From Histoplasma ohiense (lineage: Eukaryota; Ascomycota; Eurotiomycetes; Onygenales; Ajellomycetaceae), in NCBI GenBank assembly GCA_017607445.1, contig JAEVHH010000002.1:2099501-2163500 (forward strand): a stretch of 64,000 nt of DNA. The letters are read 5' to 3'. Position numbers and translations under genes: made by a program. The notes beneath the pieces were generated by a model, which ran no database searches, had not been told where the DNA came from, and was given only the letters and a program-made list of their open reading frames with translations. This document shows, piece by piece, positions 44,701 to 56,354 of the stretch; within the stretch, counting starts at the first letter, position 1, and the number at the start of each line of letters is the position of its first letter.

Positions 44701-45220
44701 GCGCGTGTTGTGGAACAACTGTAAGAGGTTTCAAAGGATCACGAGATGAGCGGATGGTTGAAGGGTCGGGCTGGCGCAGGGTAGGGCGAGTCTTTGCGTG
44801 AAAGGGCGGGAGCGGCTCGTGAGGGTGAGATTGATATTGCTGACCCAATATAGGTGATGAGGCCCTTGGACGCAATTGTCTCTGCGAGGTGGAACCAGTC
44901 TCTGCGATCCCAATGTTTAGATTCCCATTGATTGCTCCTCCCGTTCTTCCACCTCTGTTGGTCGCTGAGGGAGGAGGCGGTATTTCAATCTGTCTTGCTG
45001 TCCGCACTGTCCTGCCGAATTTAGTCACAAAGTCATGATCGACGATGATATTGTTATTTGCGGTGTATCTGCGGCGCTCAGGTGGATGCTGCGAAATGAG
45101 CCCATCAAGGGCGGACGGAGGAGGAATGTTGGATTGGCGGGATATTTTTGCGGTTGGAGAAGGTGAGATACTAGATAAGCGTTGAGGCACTGCCGGTTGG
45201 TATTGGGCCATCCTCGTCAC
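41783..45220 (-). CDS. Large disordered Q/E- and S/P-rich protein, function unknown
   Basis: A single 1145-codon open frame on the minus strand, far too long to be chance, but I recognise no family. The start is MTRMAQYQPAV at 45220 or the second ATG at 45211. The N-terminus has short ordered-looking elements (VDHDFVTKFGRTVRTARQ). Residues about 395-545 form a charged Q/E/R/K helix (QLGRRERKRREEEQQRQ and following), probably a long single helix or coiled coil. An acidic patch SSSEDEADEEEVEAQ follows at about 715. Residues 730-1145 are S/P/T-rich with H-rich and poly-P stretches and no membrane segment. The last conserved-looking piece is SRVIAVTRQEEQLLEVIRQR near 865. It could be a cytoskeletal or polarity scaffold, but that is speculation. 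Confidence 0.75.
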   Translation of the reverse strand: MTRMAQYQPAVPQRLSSISPSPTAKISRQSNIPPPSALDGLISQHPPERRRYTANNNIIVDHDFVTKFGRTVRTARQIEIPPPPSATNRGGRTGGAINGNLNIGIAETGSTSQRQLRPRASSPILGQQYQSHPHEPLPPFHAKTRPTLRQPDPSTIRSSRDPLKPLTVVPQHAQVQAETQTPTQTLKTTQKQTAEPFSSRDLALRSKTYSPNSPTESTLANSSDHLQGYLQDQQEEVDSASLPLSKPKPRPPMIDLSKLFPKPSDPSVHRDVPLLSPNRMTMSPSPVSLLSDASSFGAQQRKLGSIHQTVNKLTKSPSNKKLSALRKQYEHQLRQQGRQNSSPSPDSPAEHQSHSLYEGQQQPQPSEPPTPRISHIPSQQPAVKKEKEHFFQLGRRERKRREEEQQRQIQQEEEKLRQRQKQERKDRERKQREQLEREQQQKKQEQVQQEKEQYFQRQNREKQRREEQKKRKEEPDPYQQRKTEAQNQREEAQRQVQQQLQLKQQRQEELQSQHYQFPFHEKRTNQQRKPAVEWFDGPEGQVSSSDDDNAEGNERIDYSVQDFHSVQQSTYRESAYSRGSSNRVSMHSNGMSGTSRASSRTLILSPAPEQAKKATPELRDTSPLFTPGASRFNSFFNDWDLSSTSATPPSVGSPTTALGRLSRKSSKLTLNKSDLNESSVLCLSSSEDEADEEEVEAQKPFQRHVIRDSIGTIDEGASEIFIAKAVSAPRSSSVPRVRNTSLPPPRISRDRSSSSNVRHPSYRPSNGIHTISEPDSAPAARPFTSASTTANLNSSPFDFQLPVSRPPNSIKSINRRSRVIAVTRQEEQLLEVIRQRGGNMPPNFPLIDLPNTAASIAHTMPKHTTSTTSSSSNTTTTTHAFRKSPSPSTNRPPSSQYGGESIGDTSFLALSPDFAPPHTKHPDGTSSAGSDSSRSHHALSVSDSGGDHHSDPSPRVSLVHSDTFPSPSTSWVAPSSPTQRQYNQQQKQQRQAQHPQEIANPNGGSRSSSRGNPLHPHHPMLMHPQPLSSYPPTSSPLALSLSSPPSPFSSLHSPSPPSPLLSAPPPFPSITADTTEAKATLAIDVVLPVEETKRHSRTRTDSSSAMVFGDGEEGDKSASPVVNDTELPIWALGWNAETPGLAVVH

Positions 45221-48200
45221 CCTCGCCCTGGTTGCGACCAGGGTTTCTTTGCTTTTTCAAGACAATTGATTACTTGCCGAGCCAAACCCGTTTGCTGGCT
45301 TTCGTCCTGCATCAGACAACGAAAAAGAAAATATGGAGGGAGTTGAGAGTTGGGAAATCGATGCGCTTCCAGATGTAAGGAACTAGAAGGTCGTTTTCTT
45401 TTCCTTTTTCTTTCCCCCCCCCCTTTTTTTTTGGGCTCTCTTCCTGACCGCTATTTAAAGATGGAAAAGACAGTCATATCTGTCTGACCATACCATTTAT
45501 GGAGCAGAGGCAAGATGGATAATAGGGAGTGATAAAAAGCTAAAAGGTAAAACAAAAGAAGGCGCTGATAGCCGTCGTAGAAATAAAGAATAGAAAATCC
45601 CCGAAAGGCGAAAGAGTGTAGTTATTACTGCGAATTGTTATGATTTCAACGGAGTGTGTACCGGAAGAAGGACCCAGGAACAGGCGCACCACAGGCGCAC
45701 CATAAAGGAATGGTTCCACAGGAGACGATTCGACGAACCTAACTGGGCGAGATCGCCCAAAAGAAAAAAAAAAAAAAACCAGCTGAGAACCACGGGAGGA
45801 CAGCGAGACCGGAGGAAAGCTGGCAACGTGGGAGTCCAGATGATGTGGGTGGCACGGCGAGTAACTGGCCCTGTCGACGCTGCTTCAGAGATCCAACAGC
45901 TGGAGGGAGGACAAGAAGCGACAAAGAGAGACCGCGAAGAAAGATGAGGAACACGCGAGAGGACGCGAGGAAGCAAATCAAGTCACGATTCTTGGTGATA
46001 ACCGACCACTAGCTAGGCCCCAAATAGAGGGGTTGCATGTACTGAGTACTCCGTACTGTAGTCTGTAATATGGGCCCTGTATCCTGCGGGGCCATCACGG
46101 AATTTCAGAATTGTAAAGGAAAAGGAGCGAGCACACGAAGAGGAAGAAAGATTGTTAAATGCCGGAGCTCCAACAGCTCTGTTGGGTTCAACGAGATATG
46201 TACCTAGCCTCCAGTCCGTCCAAGACATCAAAACGGCAGTTATAATCTTCACAGCCCAAAAAAAAAAAAAAAAAAAAAAAGCCATTTCATGCAGAATCGA
46301 AGAAAGAAAGAAGAGAATCCTCTGCCAAGTAACGAATAATCACCGTGGGCCAGAGATGCGGAGCTCCACCACATCCAACGCCGAATAATGGCGGACGCTT
46401 CAATAGTGCTGCGACGCCACTTGCTGCTAACAACCACCCCGGCCAGCTTGGATGCGGGCTCCACTAACGAGGGTTGTTTGTCGTTAGTCGTTAGTTCAAA
46501 TCTCGTCATCATCCATGACTTACAGGGGAGATCAGGGGTGGAATTGGAGATGGATAATTACACCTGGCCAAGAGCCGCTAATTTTTTATAGATATCGTGC
46601 AGACACCTCCATTACATACAAGAGATATATGGCGCTGGTAGCTAACTATCATCCCATCAATAGATATCATACCATATCAGCCTAAACATTATCTTAGATA
46701 CCACCGATATATCCATATATTGATAGATATTGATAGATATCATATCATCAATAGTCCCTATCGCTCGCTAGATCGTTGCAATAAACCAACCTTCCACCTC
46801 CATCCATTATCTATACACTGTGGTTGCCAGTCACAGCATAGTATGAGAACCACAGTTATAAAATAGTTGAAAATGCATAAGCTAACTTGAGATAATATAT
46901 ATATATATATATCCCCCCCTTTCTATAATAGTCAGTAGCTCTTATATAGATTCTTGATGAATGTGGAAGATTGATTCATTGGAACTATCTAGATCTAGCA
47001 GTGCTGATTATAATAACAGCTAGAAGCTATAATAGCTTCGTATACTAGTACACTATATAATAGAAAGATATGAACCTCTGAAAGTGATTATATCAGTATA
47101 GAAAAGTCGATACTATCTAATATGATAGTTACATAGCTACCAGCAGTATACAGATCTGTTCTCTCTTGATGACATGGTTATTTTGTATGTAATGAAAGTT
47201 GTATGTATGCACTATACCTATAAAAAATTTAGTGGCTCTTGGCCGGGTGTAATTAGCCTCATCCCTGTCTGTTTTTGTCTAGCCATCCGGCGCTGGAGTT
47301 TGCTGCATGAAATTTCCATACCTGTGCAGGAGATACTCTAGAGCTCTGGGGTGGGTTTGTATGCGCTGGGGGATGAAACCGACAGACCCGTCTCCCATGT
47401 CGTTTCTCGTTTCTCCTTCACCCACTAACGTGCGGATAGGTTAACGTAGTATGCCTGTTCACGCATAGGCACGAAAGGGTAGAGCTGAGAGAGTGTGCCC
47501 CTGACGAACAACATCCTTGGATATACTGCAGAGAAATCGTGCAAGGGGACAGCCAATATTATCATCTTCGTCAACTAGTTCATTGCTCGATATTACGATG
47601 TGCTGCACATCCCCGCTTCCCCAGTCCAGATTACCCCGACTCGACAGCCTAACCATTATTCTTTCCATGTTGATGTCCTCCATGCATGAATGTCATTCGA
47701 AAGATATTATTGATACAGTACGGAAGAGGCTTGCGAGTTAGGAGTTAGGCTGGCGGACCCTGGCATGGACTGGGGTTTCTCTCCTCTGCAGAGTCTAGAG
47801 GCGAGCGAAGGCGATGGCTGCTAATTTCTTTCTGCTCGCAGGGAATAAGTACTTGGACAGACGAGCAGACCAGCGCAGAACCTGAGAGTCCGGAAGTTGT
47901 ACAGAGTAGAAACAGAACACGATTCGCCACTGCCTGTCGCTGCTGCTCATCCACCTTTCAATAGTTTCCCCCATGGAGGCTTTCTATGAACATCACCCTG
48001 CGAAGTAAGCACTGATCAGTGATCGTCGGCAAATCATGACGCTCTCAAAGTCCGACTACGTATGTTTTCTTTTCTTTTCTTTTCTTTTCTGTTCATCCTC
48101 TACTGAAGGTTGATCACTATGCTGTTTAAGCTCGACACTTCAAAATCAGCTGGGCACACACAAAAAACCAAAGGGAGGCGGGGAGAGAGAGAGAAGGGCT

Positions 48201-49961
48201 CCCAGAATAAAGCAAAAATTGATATGATAGCATTGGCACGGGGGGTTGGGCAAAAGGCATAGGAGGAAACACATCCTTCATCGTGAACAATCAATCTGTC
48301 CGCTGTAAATCCCTCGAAAGATTCTTTCATCCCATCAATTTGCCACCTTAACTCCTAGTTAGTAACTTTTATGAGACTAGAGTCTTAACTATCGTCGCAA
48401 AATTCAGCACAATGATCATTGCATAGCCCCTTGAGCTACGCGCGCCCAATGCTGCTCGTGATTGAACTCTCATGGAGTAAGCTGTGTTGGCCTTAACCAT
48501 TGGCCGTGTGCTGACTGCGAGGCATGAGAAAGAATGTCATGAGAGTGTGGAGTTGATAAATAAAATAGATAGATAATGGATTTCTCTGTCTGAACTCTGC
48601 ATGATCGATGATGACAGGTTGACTACATGTAGAGCGAAAAAAGGGTGATTTGCCGGGGGGATACCTCGGACCTAACTACCTACCCAGCGGCGGCAGGAGG
48701 GGCATCTACTGTATAATATCTTTCTTTATATCGAGGTATGTAGAGAGAGGTAACTTACTGCTTAAAAGGAACAAACCCCTCCCCAAACATAACAGATGCA
48801 ACGGAAATTAAAAATAAGAATTTAAAATTTAAACATCCGTAGGTGCTAGTACACATACTACTGGGTTGTTTAAGAAAACACAACTCTCCAGCATCCCAGA
48901 CCCTGCACAGAGCATATACAGTACAGTTACTCTCAAGTTAACTCACCATATCTCCCCGCTTTCAAAATCTCATCATTTCCCCGCCAGTCCAGACTCGTAC
49001 AGGGTACGAGATATCTACTGCGTAATGAATCAATCACCCGATTCTCTCCTTTTAGGCTCCCTTCTTGTCCCCTTCCCTCCTGAACCTCGCTTATATTCGA
49101 GTGAGAGGTCCGAGATTGACAGGGGTTAAGATGGGGGGGTTAAGATGGGGAGGGGAAGATGCGGGGCATAAGAAAGGGGGAGGGGATTGTGTTACCTTGT
49201 CCCCCCCCTTGCATGCTGGTTCAAGGTTCAGAATAAATTCAAATGCTTCTCCCACAGAGTAGCTATAGAGAGGAGGACACGAAGCGCTGGAGCCGGAACC
49301 GGCTGTTCACGAAGTAGGACAAGGGGCGGACAATGTGGGGAAGAAACGGAAGCGGAAGAATAAGAATAAGAATAAGATTTCATTGCTTGTTGCTCTTTTC
49401 TCATCGTATTTTACTTTATTTTTGATTTCCCCCGCATTTTGAAAATAGCATCTTTCTTGACACAATAACACATATGAAAACGATACACATTGCCACCACC
49501 AGATGAGACATCGATATGCACATCACGTTCCGCAAGGATTAAAAGGGGAGGGGGGGAAATAGAAAGAAAACGAAAGAAAGAAAGAGGACAGCGAAGAAAA
49601 TGCTCAAAATATACGATTGAGATTTACTCAAACGTTGCGCGTTGCGGGGATAGAAAAGGGTCTGTTCGTACAGTACATGTAGATTTGGGAGATCGGAGAA
49701 CAATGGGGAGTTGGTGACAGATTATTGAAAACACGGAGCAACATTGCATATAAATGTGTTGAAAGCGATGTAGAAGAATTTGAAAAGGGGTGCGTGGCGT
49801 AACATTAAGAACAATAAATAAGAATGCAACTAGGGGCGATATCAGCAGCAGTCCCACACGCATCCTCCATGAACATACTCACTCCTTTGCCCGCTCCTTA
49901 AACCCCCACTCAAGCAAGAAATACTGAAAGGGTAAAAGATAACGCACCTCCTTCTAATCCT
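45221..49961. other. Gene-poor region with a TIR element
   Basis: About 4.7 kb without a supported gene. It holds the Q/E-rich gene's promoter, poly(A) at about 46258-46280, the MITE-like element (46557-47253), TTTTC repeats at 48065-48089, and purine-rich blocks around 49540-49590. A 74-codon frame at 47459-47683 (minus) has no recognisable domain. The part next to 49962 will include the HOP1 3' UTR. Confidence 0.6.
46557..47253. mobile_element. MITE-like element with ~36-bp terminal inverted repeats
   Basis: The left end reads ATTACACCTGGCCAAGAGCC, then GCTAATTTTTTATAG; the right end, read on the other strand, is ATTACACCCGGCCAAGAGCC, then ACTAAATTTTTTATAG. The two match over about 36 bp with two transitions and one single-base indel. 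Each end is flanked by TA (46555-46556 and 47254-47255), the target-site duplication of Tc1/mariner-type elements. The 697-bp body is AT-rich, with TAGATAT/GATAGATATTGATAGATATC-like subrepeats, and has no coding frame. This is the hallmark of a non-autonomous DNA transposon. I do not recognise the family. Confidence 0.8.
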
Positions 49962-52900
49962 TCACACACTTGCACTTTCACACATACTGCCATCTTCACC
50001 TTCGCTCCCACTTCCCACTCCACTCTCGCTACTAGGCTCAAAGATACTAATCGGACTCCCGAGCTTACTCAACCTCACTCTCTTGCGACGGTTATTACCG
50101 TTCTCCTCCTCCGAGCCGCTCACGACCATTCCCTCGCCGTTGCCGTAATCACTGCCAAAGTCATTCCCATCCCGCACCCACTCAGCTGGACGGGTCTGCG
50201 TCTGTATACCGTTGAAACCTTGACGCTCCTGATCCTCCCCATCGGCACCACAGGCAATTTCAGAGCCCAATTCAGTGCCCATGCTACTGCGCTTTTGCTT
50301 TTGCTTCTGAGCCTGCATCTGCGCTTGCATCTGCGCCTGGGTCGGGGACTGAGAATTGCCCTTAGGCTGTACCGGTTTTGCAAAATCCAGGCTCGACCCG
50401 AGTGTCTTCCATGCACTTCGGATCTCATTCACTTCGGGGGTAGGCATTGCGCCGACTGCACCGGCTATTCCACCATTCCTGCGTTCGCGGCAACGCTGTT
50501 CGTAACCAGGGCTATAGCTTGAAATCAGAGCGCTGTTTCTGATCGCCAATACGCAAAATGATACGCTCTTTTTGATTTGTTTTGGCGGCTTGAGTGCAGC
50601 ATTGACTTACCTGTCACGGGGCACCTCTTCGACTGACAGAACATCTGTTGAAACATCCGACGATGAGTGCTCGACACTGCCATAGCGCTGGACTGCGTTT
50701 CCATTCTTATTATCCGATAGGTTGTACTGTAAAATAGAACGAGGGTAAAGTAATCAGCATCACTAACCCATTTCCATCTGTGCTTGGCCCGAACACGAAC
50801 AAAAAGTGAAAAATAAAACAACGTACATGATGTGATATTTTCGCGAGAGGATTGAAGATCTCATTCCGAAGCCTCTCCTTGATCGCCGGTTCAGTGGACA
50901 GGGTGAACTTCGGAAGCCCCTTTTCCAAGAACCCCTTTGACTTGGAGCCGGGGGTTGCGAGCAGAAAACCCTGCTTCCTCAACATATCCGTAATCTGGAC
51001 AATTGTCTGGCCGTTGCAATCTGCACAAAGAAAAGAAAGAAAAAAACGAGTTTCCTTTTCGTTAGCATCAAGCATTCGCCCAACCATGGGGTAGCAATGA
51101 CCAATTTACGTACTCAACTTCTGAGCAAAATCGCGAACTCGATTCGGATAGCCCTCTTCAATAATGACCAAAAGAGCCCGACGCAGCAAAACCAGCGTCC
51201 GCATATCCTGCACCAAGTCTCTTTCTTGCGGTTCCAGCAGACATCTGTAACATGCCTGAGTTTCTGGGATGGCTGGATCCTGCGCATGGGCGAACCCGTA
51301 ACAGGTCGGATGCTGCCGAGTTTTGCAGAAGGCGCATTGGAGCTGATGTAAAAGTGGTAATGAATGAAGTTAGTTTACACTTATGTTACCCTGGGGATAT
51401 GGACGTACCATGCTGGGACTGTCTGAGTTCGATCCACACTCACAACGGACGATTCCAGGGTGGCAAGGACCAGAACGTTCCTTGTTCTGATCATATCGGA
51501 GTGGATCTAACACCTGGTTCCGCGCTCCCAATTGTAAAATTTTGACTTGAGAGAGCTGCGGTTTTGCTGTTGCAGCTTGGAGGGGGTCAGGGTTCCTCTG
51601 AGTTGGAATGAAATCACTGTCAGGGGTCGAAGTTGCCAGCTATAAATGGACAGAATTTTTTGAAGTTAGCCGCCTGGATTTCAACAAATTGTCGCCATAT
51701 TCATCCGAGAAACATATAATGTCAAATACCGGAATCATCTTCTGCAAATCTCTTTTAAGAGCTTCATCTTGGCGGGTCTGAGTAGAAACCTGGCTGCTTT
51801 CTATTTTAAACCCGCAATTTTATCAGCCACGTATCTAAGGAAATATTCACATATTTCCTAGAAATCCACACAAAACGAACCTTGAGTCGACAATCCAAGA
51901 TCCCGAACGGCGTTATCCACGTCACTGATACCGATATCTTCATCACGGCGAACTCTATCGCTATACCCAATGTCTGCTGGGATTTCAGGTACATATTCCG
52001 AGCTCGGGTAGTCCGTCCCAGACCATTTCAAAGAACTAATCTTTAGCCCAACACTTTAAACGCGGGAAGAAAGGTAATATTAGCTCGTCGATGCATATAT
52101 TGATACAAAGACAGATGAGAGGATGAAAATATGCTGCTTGTAATATATCATAAATACCTGTGGATCCCCGTCTCCATTGCACCACACGACTGCGTTTCCC
52201 TCGACCACAGCTCATTCTGCGCGAATAACAGGTCGTTATGCTCGGCAGTCTTAAATCCAGGGGGTTCGTATTCCGGAGGGGAACCCTCAGTGTAAAAGAG
52301 ATGTATCTCCATGTACCGTTCACCTAACAGATTAAAAATCCTTTAGCAATTGGACATTAACTGTTCTTTAGAAAAAGCAAGAAGAAAAGAAAAGAAAAGA
52401 AAAGAAGAGATATTATTTTGGATCACATACTTGGGAGCATAGGTAAAAACGCACTTAGCGTAATCAGACGGCGAACGATCATCTCCAAGCCACGCCGTGC
52501 CGTCCTGACCGTTTTCATATCCGCTGTACAACCGGTCGATTCGAGGACGACACTAGATAACCTCTTGCCGATATTATCGCCAGCCCCTTTTTGTTTACAT
52601 CCACCGATATACTTGAAAGTGAATGTATAGCTTTCCAGCACGTGCGAAGATTCCGTTTTGTCCACGAAAACGGTCATCTGCACCGCTTCCAGGAAGCTCT
52701 TCTCAATGGCGTCGAATATCCCGTGTTCCTAGACACACAAAATAGTTAAGCAGCAGATAGAATGCATAAGAGCCAAAGAAAAACGCAATGATAGAAAGAT
52801 AGAAAGAGAGAAAGACAGAAAGGTAGCAAAGAACTTTCAGCACGTACAAGAAGATCAAGCAACTTATCCGCCTTCGGATTCTTGCCGCGCACGATAATCT

Positions 52901-53575
52901 TCAACGGTTGTGCGCGCCTCTCCTGGATATTTCCCCTGTTGTTATGATTAGAAGTGTAACCTGCCCCATTGGTGCCCATCTTATCTCCTGCGCTTCCTCC
53001 TTTGACAAAGTTGGCGTATGACATGAATGAATCCGGTTTCGAGAGCTTCATGAGATCACGTTCATCGAAGCATTCTAGAGGTAAAAACTCCCTGGACAAA
53101 AGAAAAAAGCCAAAAAGATCACAAGAGAGTAGAGTCAGTAATGGGAAGAAGGTAAAGTAAGGGGGAAATACGTATACTTTCTTCCCCTTCATTCAGCGAC
53201 GTCGACTCGTTTTCCGTCTTCCAAATGGTCGACGACTGGAAAGAGAGTTGAGGAGTCTTACCTCAGGTAGAACAAGGTGCCAAACTGGGTTGTTATAGGT
53301 GACAAGGGAGTGGTGGGCATATGTTAGCTAATAAGCCCCGTCCAAGCATCATCAGAACCAGTGTGGTAAGGGAATTTATAACTAACAGAGGCATGAAGCA
53401 TGATCTGGACTAAGGCCAGGCTCTGGTCTTGTGTAATGGCCTGGGCTTGCTGCTTTTGCTTTTCTTTCTGTGCTGAGGCTTGCATGACAGTTGTAGTGCT
53501 CACGCCAGGCGTCTCGGATGCCATCTTTGTTCCCGCTGTCTGCTGGACTGCACCAGTGAAGATGACGCGTGCCAT
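49962..53575 (-). CDS. HOP1: Meiotic axis HORMA protein Hop1
   Basis: Chromosome-axis protein that promotes interhomologue recombination and checkpoint signalling in meiosis. Twelve exons fit: 53575-53387, 53284-53262, 53091-52848, 52728-52431, 52323-52158, 52053-51881, 51800-51730, 51639-51409, 51342-51114, 51020-50827, 50726-50611, 50538-49962, giving 836 residues. The HORMA domain spans about 45-285: QSLALVQIMLHASV, FGTLFYLREFLPLECFDERD, VLESYTFTFKYI, then ERYMEIHLFYTEGSPPEYEPPGF and VGLKISSLKWSG. A PHD-like zinc finger follows (CECG, CAFCKTRQHPTCYGF, CYRCLL), and a winged-helix-like region (GQTIVQITDMLRKQGFLLATPG), as in other Hop1 proteins. The C-terminus is disordered, Q-rich (repeated AQMQAQMQAQ) and acidic, and may hold the closure motif. 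The 23-nt exon 2 is needed to keep frame. Confidence 0.93.
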
Positions 53576-56354
53576 TTGTTTGATGAGGCCTTGATGAAGT
53601 TAAAAAAATGATAAGATATGATCAATAGTGCGGATTGAGAGAGCTATGGGCAAATGGGGATGCTGTGAGTTGAGGGGTTAAAGGAAAGTTGAAGCCAGGA
53701 CTAGCTTGTCTTGGAGAAGTTCTGCAAGGTGCAGCAATAGAAGGGGAGCAGTGATGGGGATCTGGGATTTCCAGACTTTTTGTAGGATATTCACAATCTG
53801 ACAAAAGAATGCGGATGAGAGATGGAGATGCTGAAGTGGAGTTGAAGGAAAACAAAGCGAAGTGGAAGACAGGTAGGGAAATGGATGGCGTGGGTGTGAA
53901 TGTGAATAAAGAAGAGACAAAAGATAGGCGACTATTTATACCAGTCCTTTCTTTAATCATCAAGACAATCAACTAGGAGAACAAGCACCCACAACACGAA
54001 AATGTGAAGTCAAGCCCTTTAATAATATGTCATCTTCTCCGTAGATATAATGAAGGTCTTGAATAGATGTTTTTCCTTTTGTTCCAAAGAACAGCGTTTT
54101 AACATAAAATTAGTTGTTGTTACTATCGCCCGTTAGAGCAGAATCGCCTCTGAGACATCAAAGTCTGGGGAATAAAAGAAATGAGAAAATGAGGTAAGAG
54201 TGCATAGCTGAACGGAGTTTTGATGGTCCATCAAACGCATATTTTTACCATTCTCATTTCCATTTTGATGTTGATATAAAAATCGAAGAAGAAAACATAA
54301 AGAAATTGGTATTCCTTGGATGTAACGAGCAGCAATCTCGAAACGATTACGAGGACCCGCTAAGAGAAAAATATACAATAACCACAGATAACTGCTTAGA
54401 GATGCTAGGTATTAAGTAGAGCACATCAGAACCATAAGGCAATCATGCCCCCACTATTCAGATCAGAGAACGACCCTTGAAAGGGCGCATCCTGGCGGCA
54501 TAACGAATTCAGAACGCCGGCGCCGTTGGCGCCGTTGACGAGATATCTTCTAGATATCTTCTGGAGAGAAGCATGAAACAGGAGTATAACTAAGAAACCA
54601 AAGGATGCATTGGATATATTTACGATGCTATGCTGAAACTGCTTGATATGCAGCTGCTGTCGAGCCTTGCATCTGGAGGGTATATGTAGAAGAAAAATGC
54701 TCCTTGGAAAGGATGTGCAATCTATGCAAAATTCGAAGAAAGCGCGGTGGTGACCCAGTGAACGAGCCAGGACTCTTTTTCCTTTTCCATCCCGATGTAG
54801 TCAATGTTTTGTCTATTCTCAGCAGGTATAGGGAAAAACAAAAAACATATCAGCCAAGAGTTAAGAATCCCGTAGGAACCAAGTACATTGTATTGTTTAA
54901 TCCAGGGTCAGATATGTAATAGTTATGAACACCGGTGTAGTTTGATTTTCAGTCGATGGCTCGAAGAAAGGGGGCTTATACGCGTCAAACCGTATTTGGA
55001 TGGTCAAAATATCAAATAACCATGGAAAAGGTTTCGGCGAGAGATCGCGGGACAGCCTCGGTTGGAGCCATGAGACGCCCCAGCCGCTGGGATACCAAAC
55101 CTTAAACCTTGACAAGGAGGAAGCAGAGCCAGTGGGGAGGGCAACAGATGCATGGGACTGGGGCCCCAGAATCGAGAATACTGCCCAATACATAGGCCAT
55201 GCATAGATAGAGTAGAGAGAGCCTCTCATTCCATTGAGTGGGTTGGCTGCAAGAAGTCAAAAAACGAAAGGACAATCAATACCGCCCTTTCAACAAACCA
55301 GTAGGCGGGCGATGGGAGCCAGAAGTACCAGATACTTGAGAGTCGCCAATCAAAAGCGGTGGTAGCATGTACTGTACATGTACCTGTACATGTAGTTAAC
55401 ATCTCTTGCTGTCAGAAACCAGCCACGCGTAACCAGGGAAAATGCAACAAGGCACAGACAGGCAGAGCCGCGGAAAGGCGAACGACACCTTACCAGAGTT
55501 ACCGTACAGGAGTATAGCGATTACACAGTACCATACCGTGTTGTTACCAAGCCTGCTGCTCGCCCAAGGTCACAGTGGGGCTTAACCGCACGTCGTGTCT
55601 GCCGTCTCTCTTCCCCTGCCCTCACCTGCCCTCACCTGCCCTCACCTGCCCTCACCTTCTGCGGTGCTCTGCTCTCCTCCTCACATCCTCTCCTCCTCTC
55701 CTCTTCTCCTCCTCCAGTCCGTGGTCAGTCCGTGGTCACCAACCGCCAGCAGCAACTGTGCCTCACGTCTGCTCTTGCTTTCCTTCCTTCTGCTGTGTTC
55801 TTGCTGTTCCTGGCGTGTCCCGGTGTTGTTTTCTTCTGATCTCCTTCTGCTGTGATCCACTCCCCTCGCTTCTTATATATCCTCTGGCCTTATCTCCTCC
55901 TATCCGCACACCCAAGCTGCTAACTTTCTCTTCTCTTGAGTGTTTGTGGGGTTTTGTATTTGGTCTATTGGGCTTCGGCACCCTCCCAACTCCTGTGTCT
56001 CGTTTCTTGTTTCCGTGCCGTGTGCAAGTCTGGCGGGCTGCTTCTATACCTCCAATTTCACATCCTCCCACAACCCTCTTCCAGCACCAAAACAAACACC
56101 TTTGTTCCACCCGCTCCTTTACAACTTGAACGCCCCTCCCCTTTCACGACTACGCGCTGAGGCTTGCTCGGGCAGTCTTGACTGAACAGTTGCACCGAGC
56201 CCCGTCATCCTTGCACCCGGAAAACTCTATCATGATTTCATGACTTACTTGTGAAACCCAAGTCCGTTGAGGGTCGGAACTTCATGCGTTGAGTATCGAT
56301 ACAGCCTTATAGTCTCCGGAACCTCGACCCATCTCGATTCTTGATATCACGGCC
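53576..56354. promoter_or_regulatory. Divergent region HOP1/CDC4 with long CDC4 leader
   Basis: About 2.8 kb between the HOP1 and CDC4 start codons. The CDC4 side (55560-56160) is strongly pyrimidine-rich, with a 10-bp tandem repeat at 55615-55658, as expected of a long fungal 5' leader, and contains several ATGs upstream of the main start. Palindromic TGTACATGTA-type strings occur near 55370-55400. Several frames of about 70-180 codons lack any domain and were not called. Confidence 0.5.
55615..55658. repeat. Tandem 10-bp repeat CTCACCTGCC
   Basis: Three full units plus partial units at both ends, upstream of CDC4 in a C/T-rich leader. Confidence 0.9.

Noticed and set aside
47459..47683. 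74-codon minus-strand frame near the MITE.
   Set aside because: Composition is protein-like but no domain, splice partner or promoter could be found; left uncalled.
54897..55229. 110-codon minus-strand frame between HOP1 and CDC4.
   Set aside because: No motif and it lies in a probable leader/promoter; likely chance.
55575..56129. 184-codon plus-strand frame upstream of CDC4.
   Set aside because: Its S/P/L/C composition follows from C/T-rich leader sequence; at most an upstream ORF.
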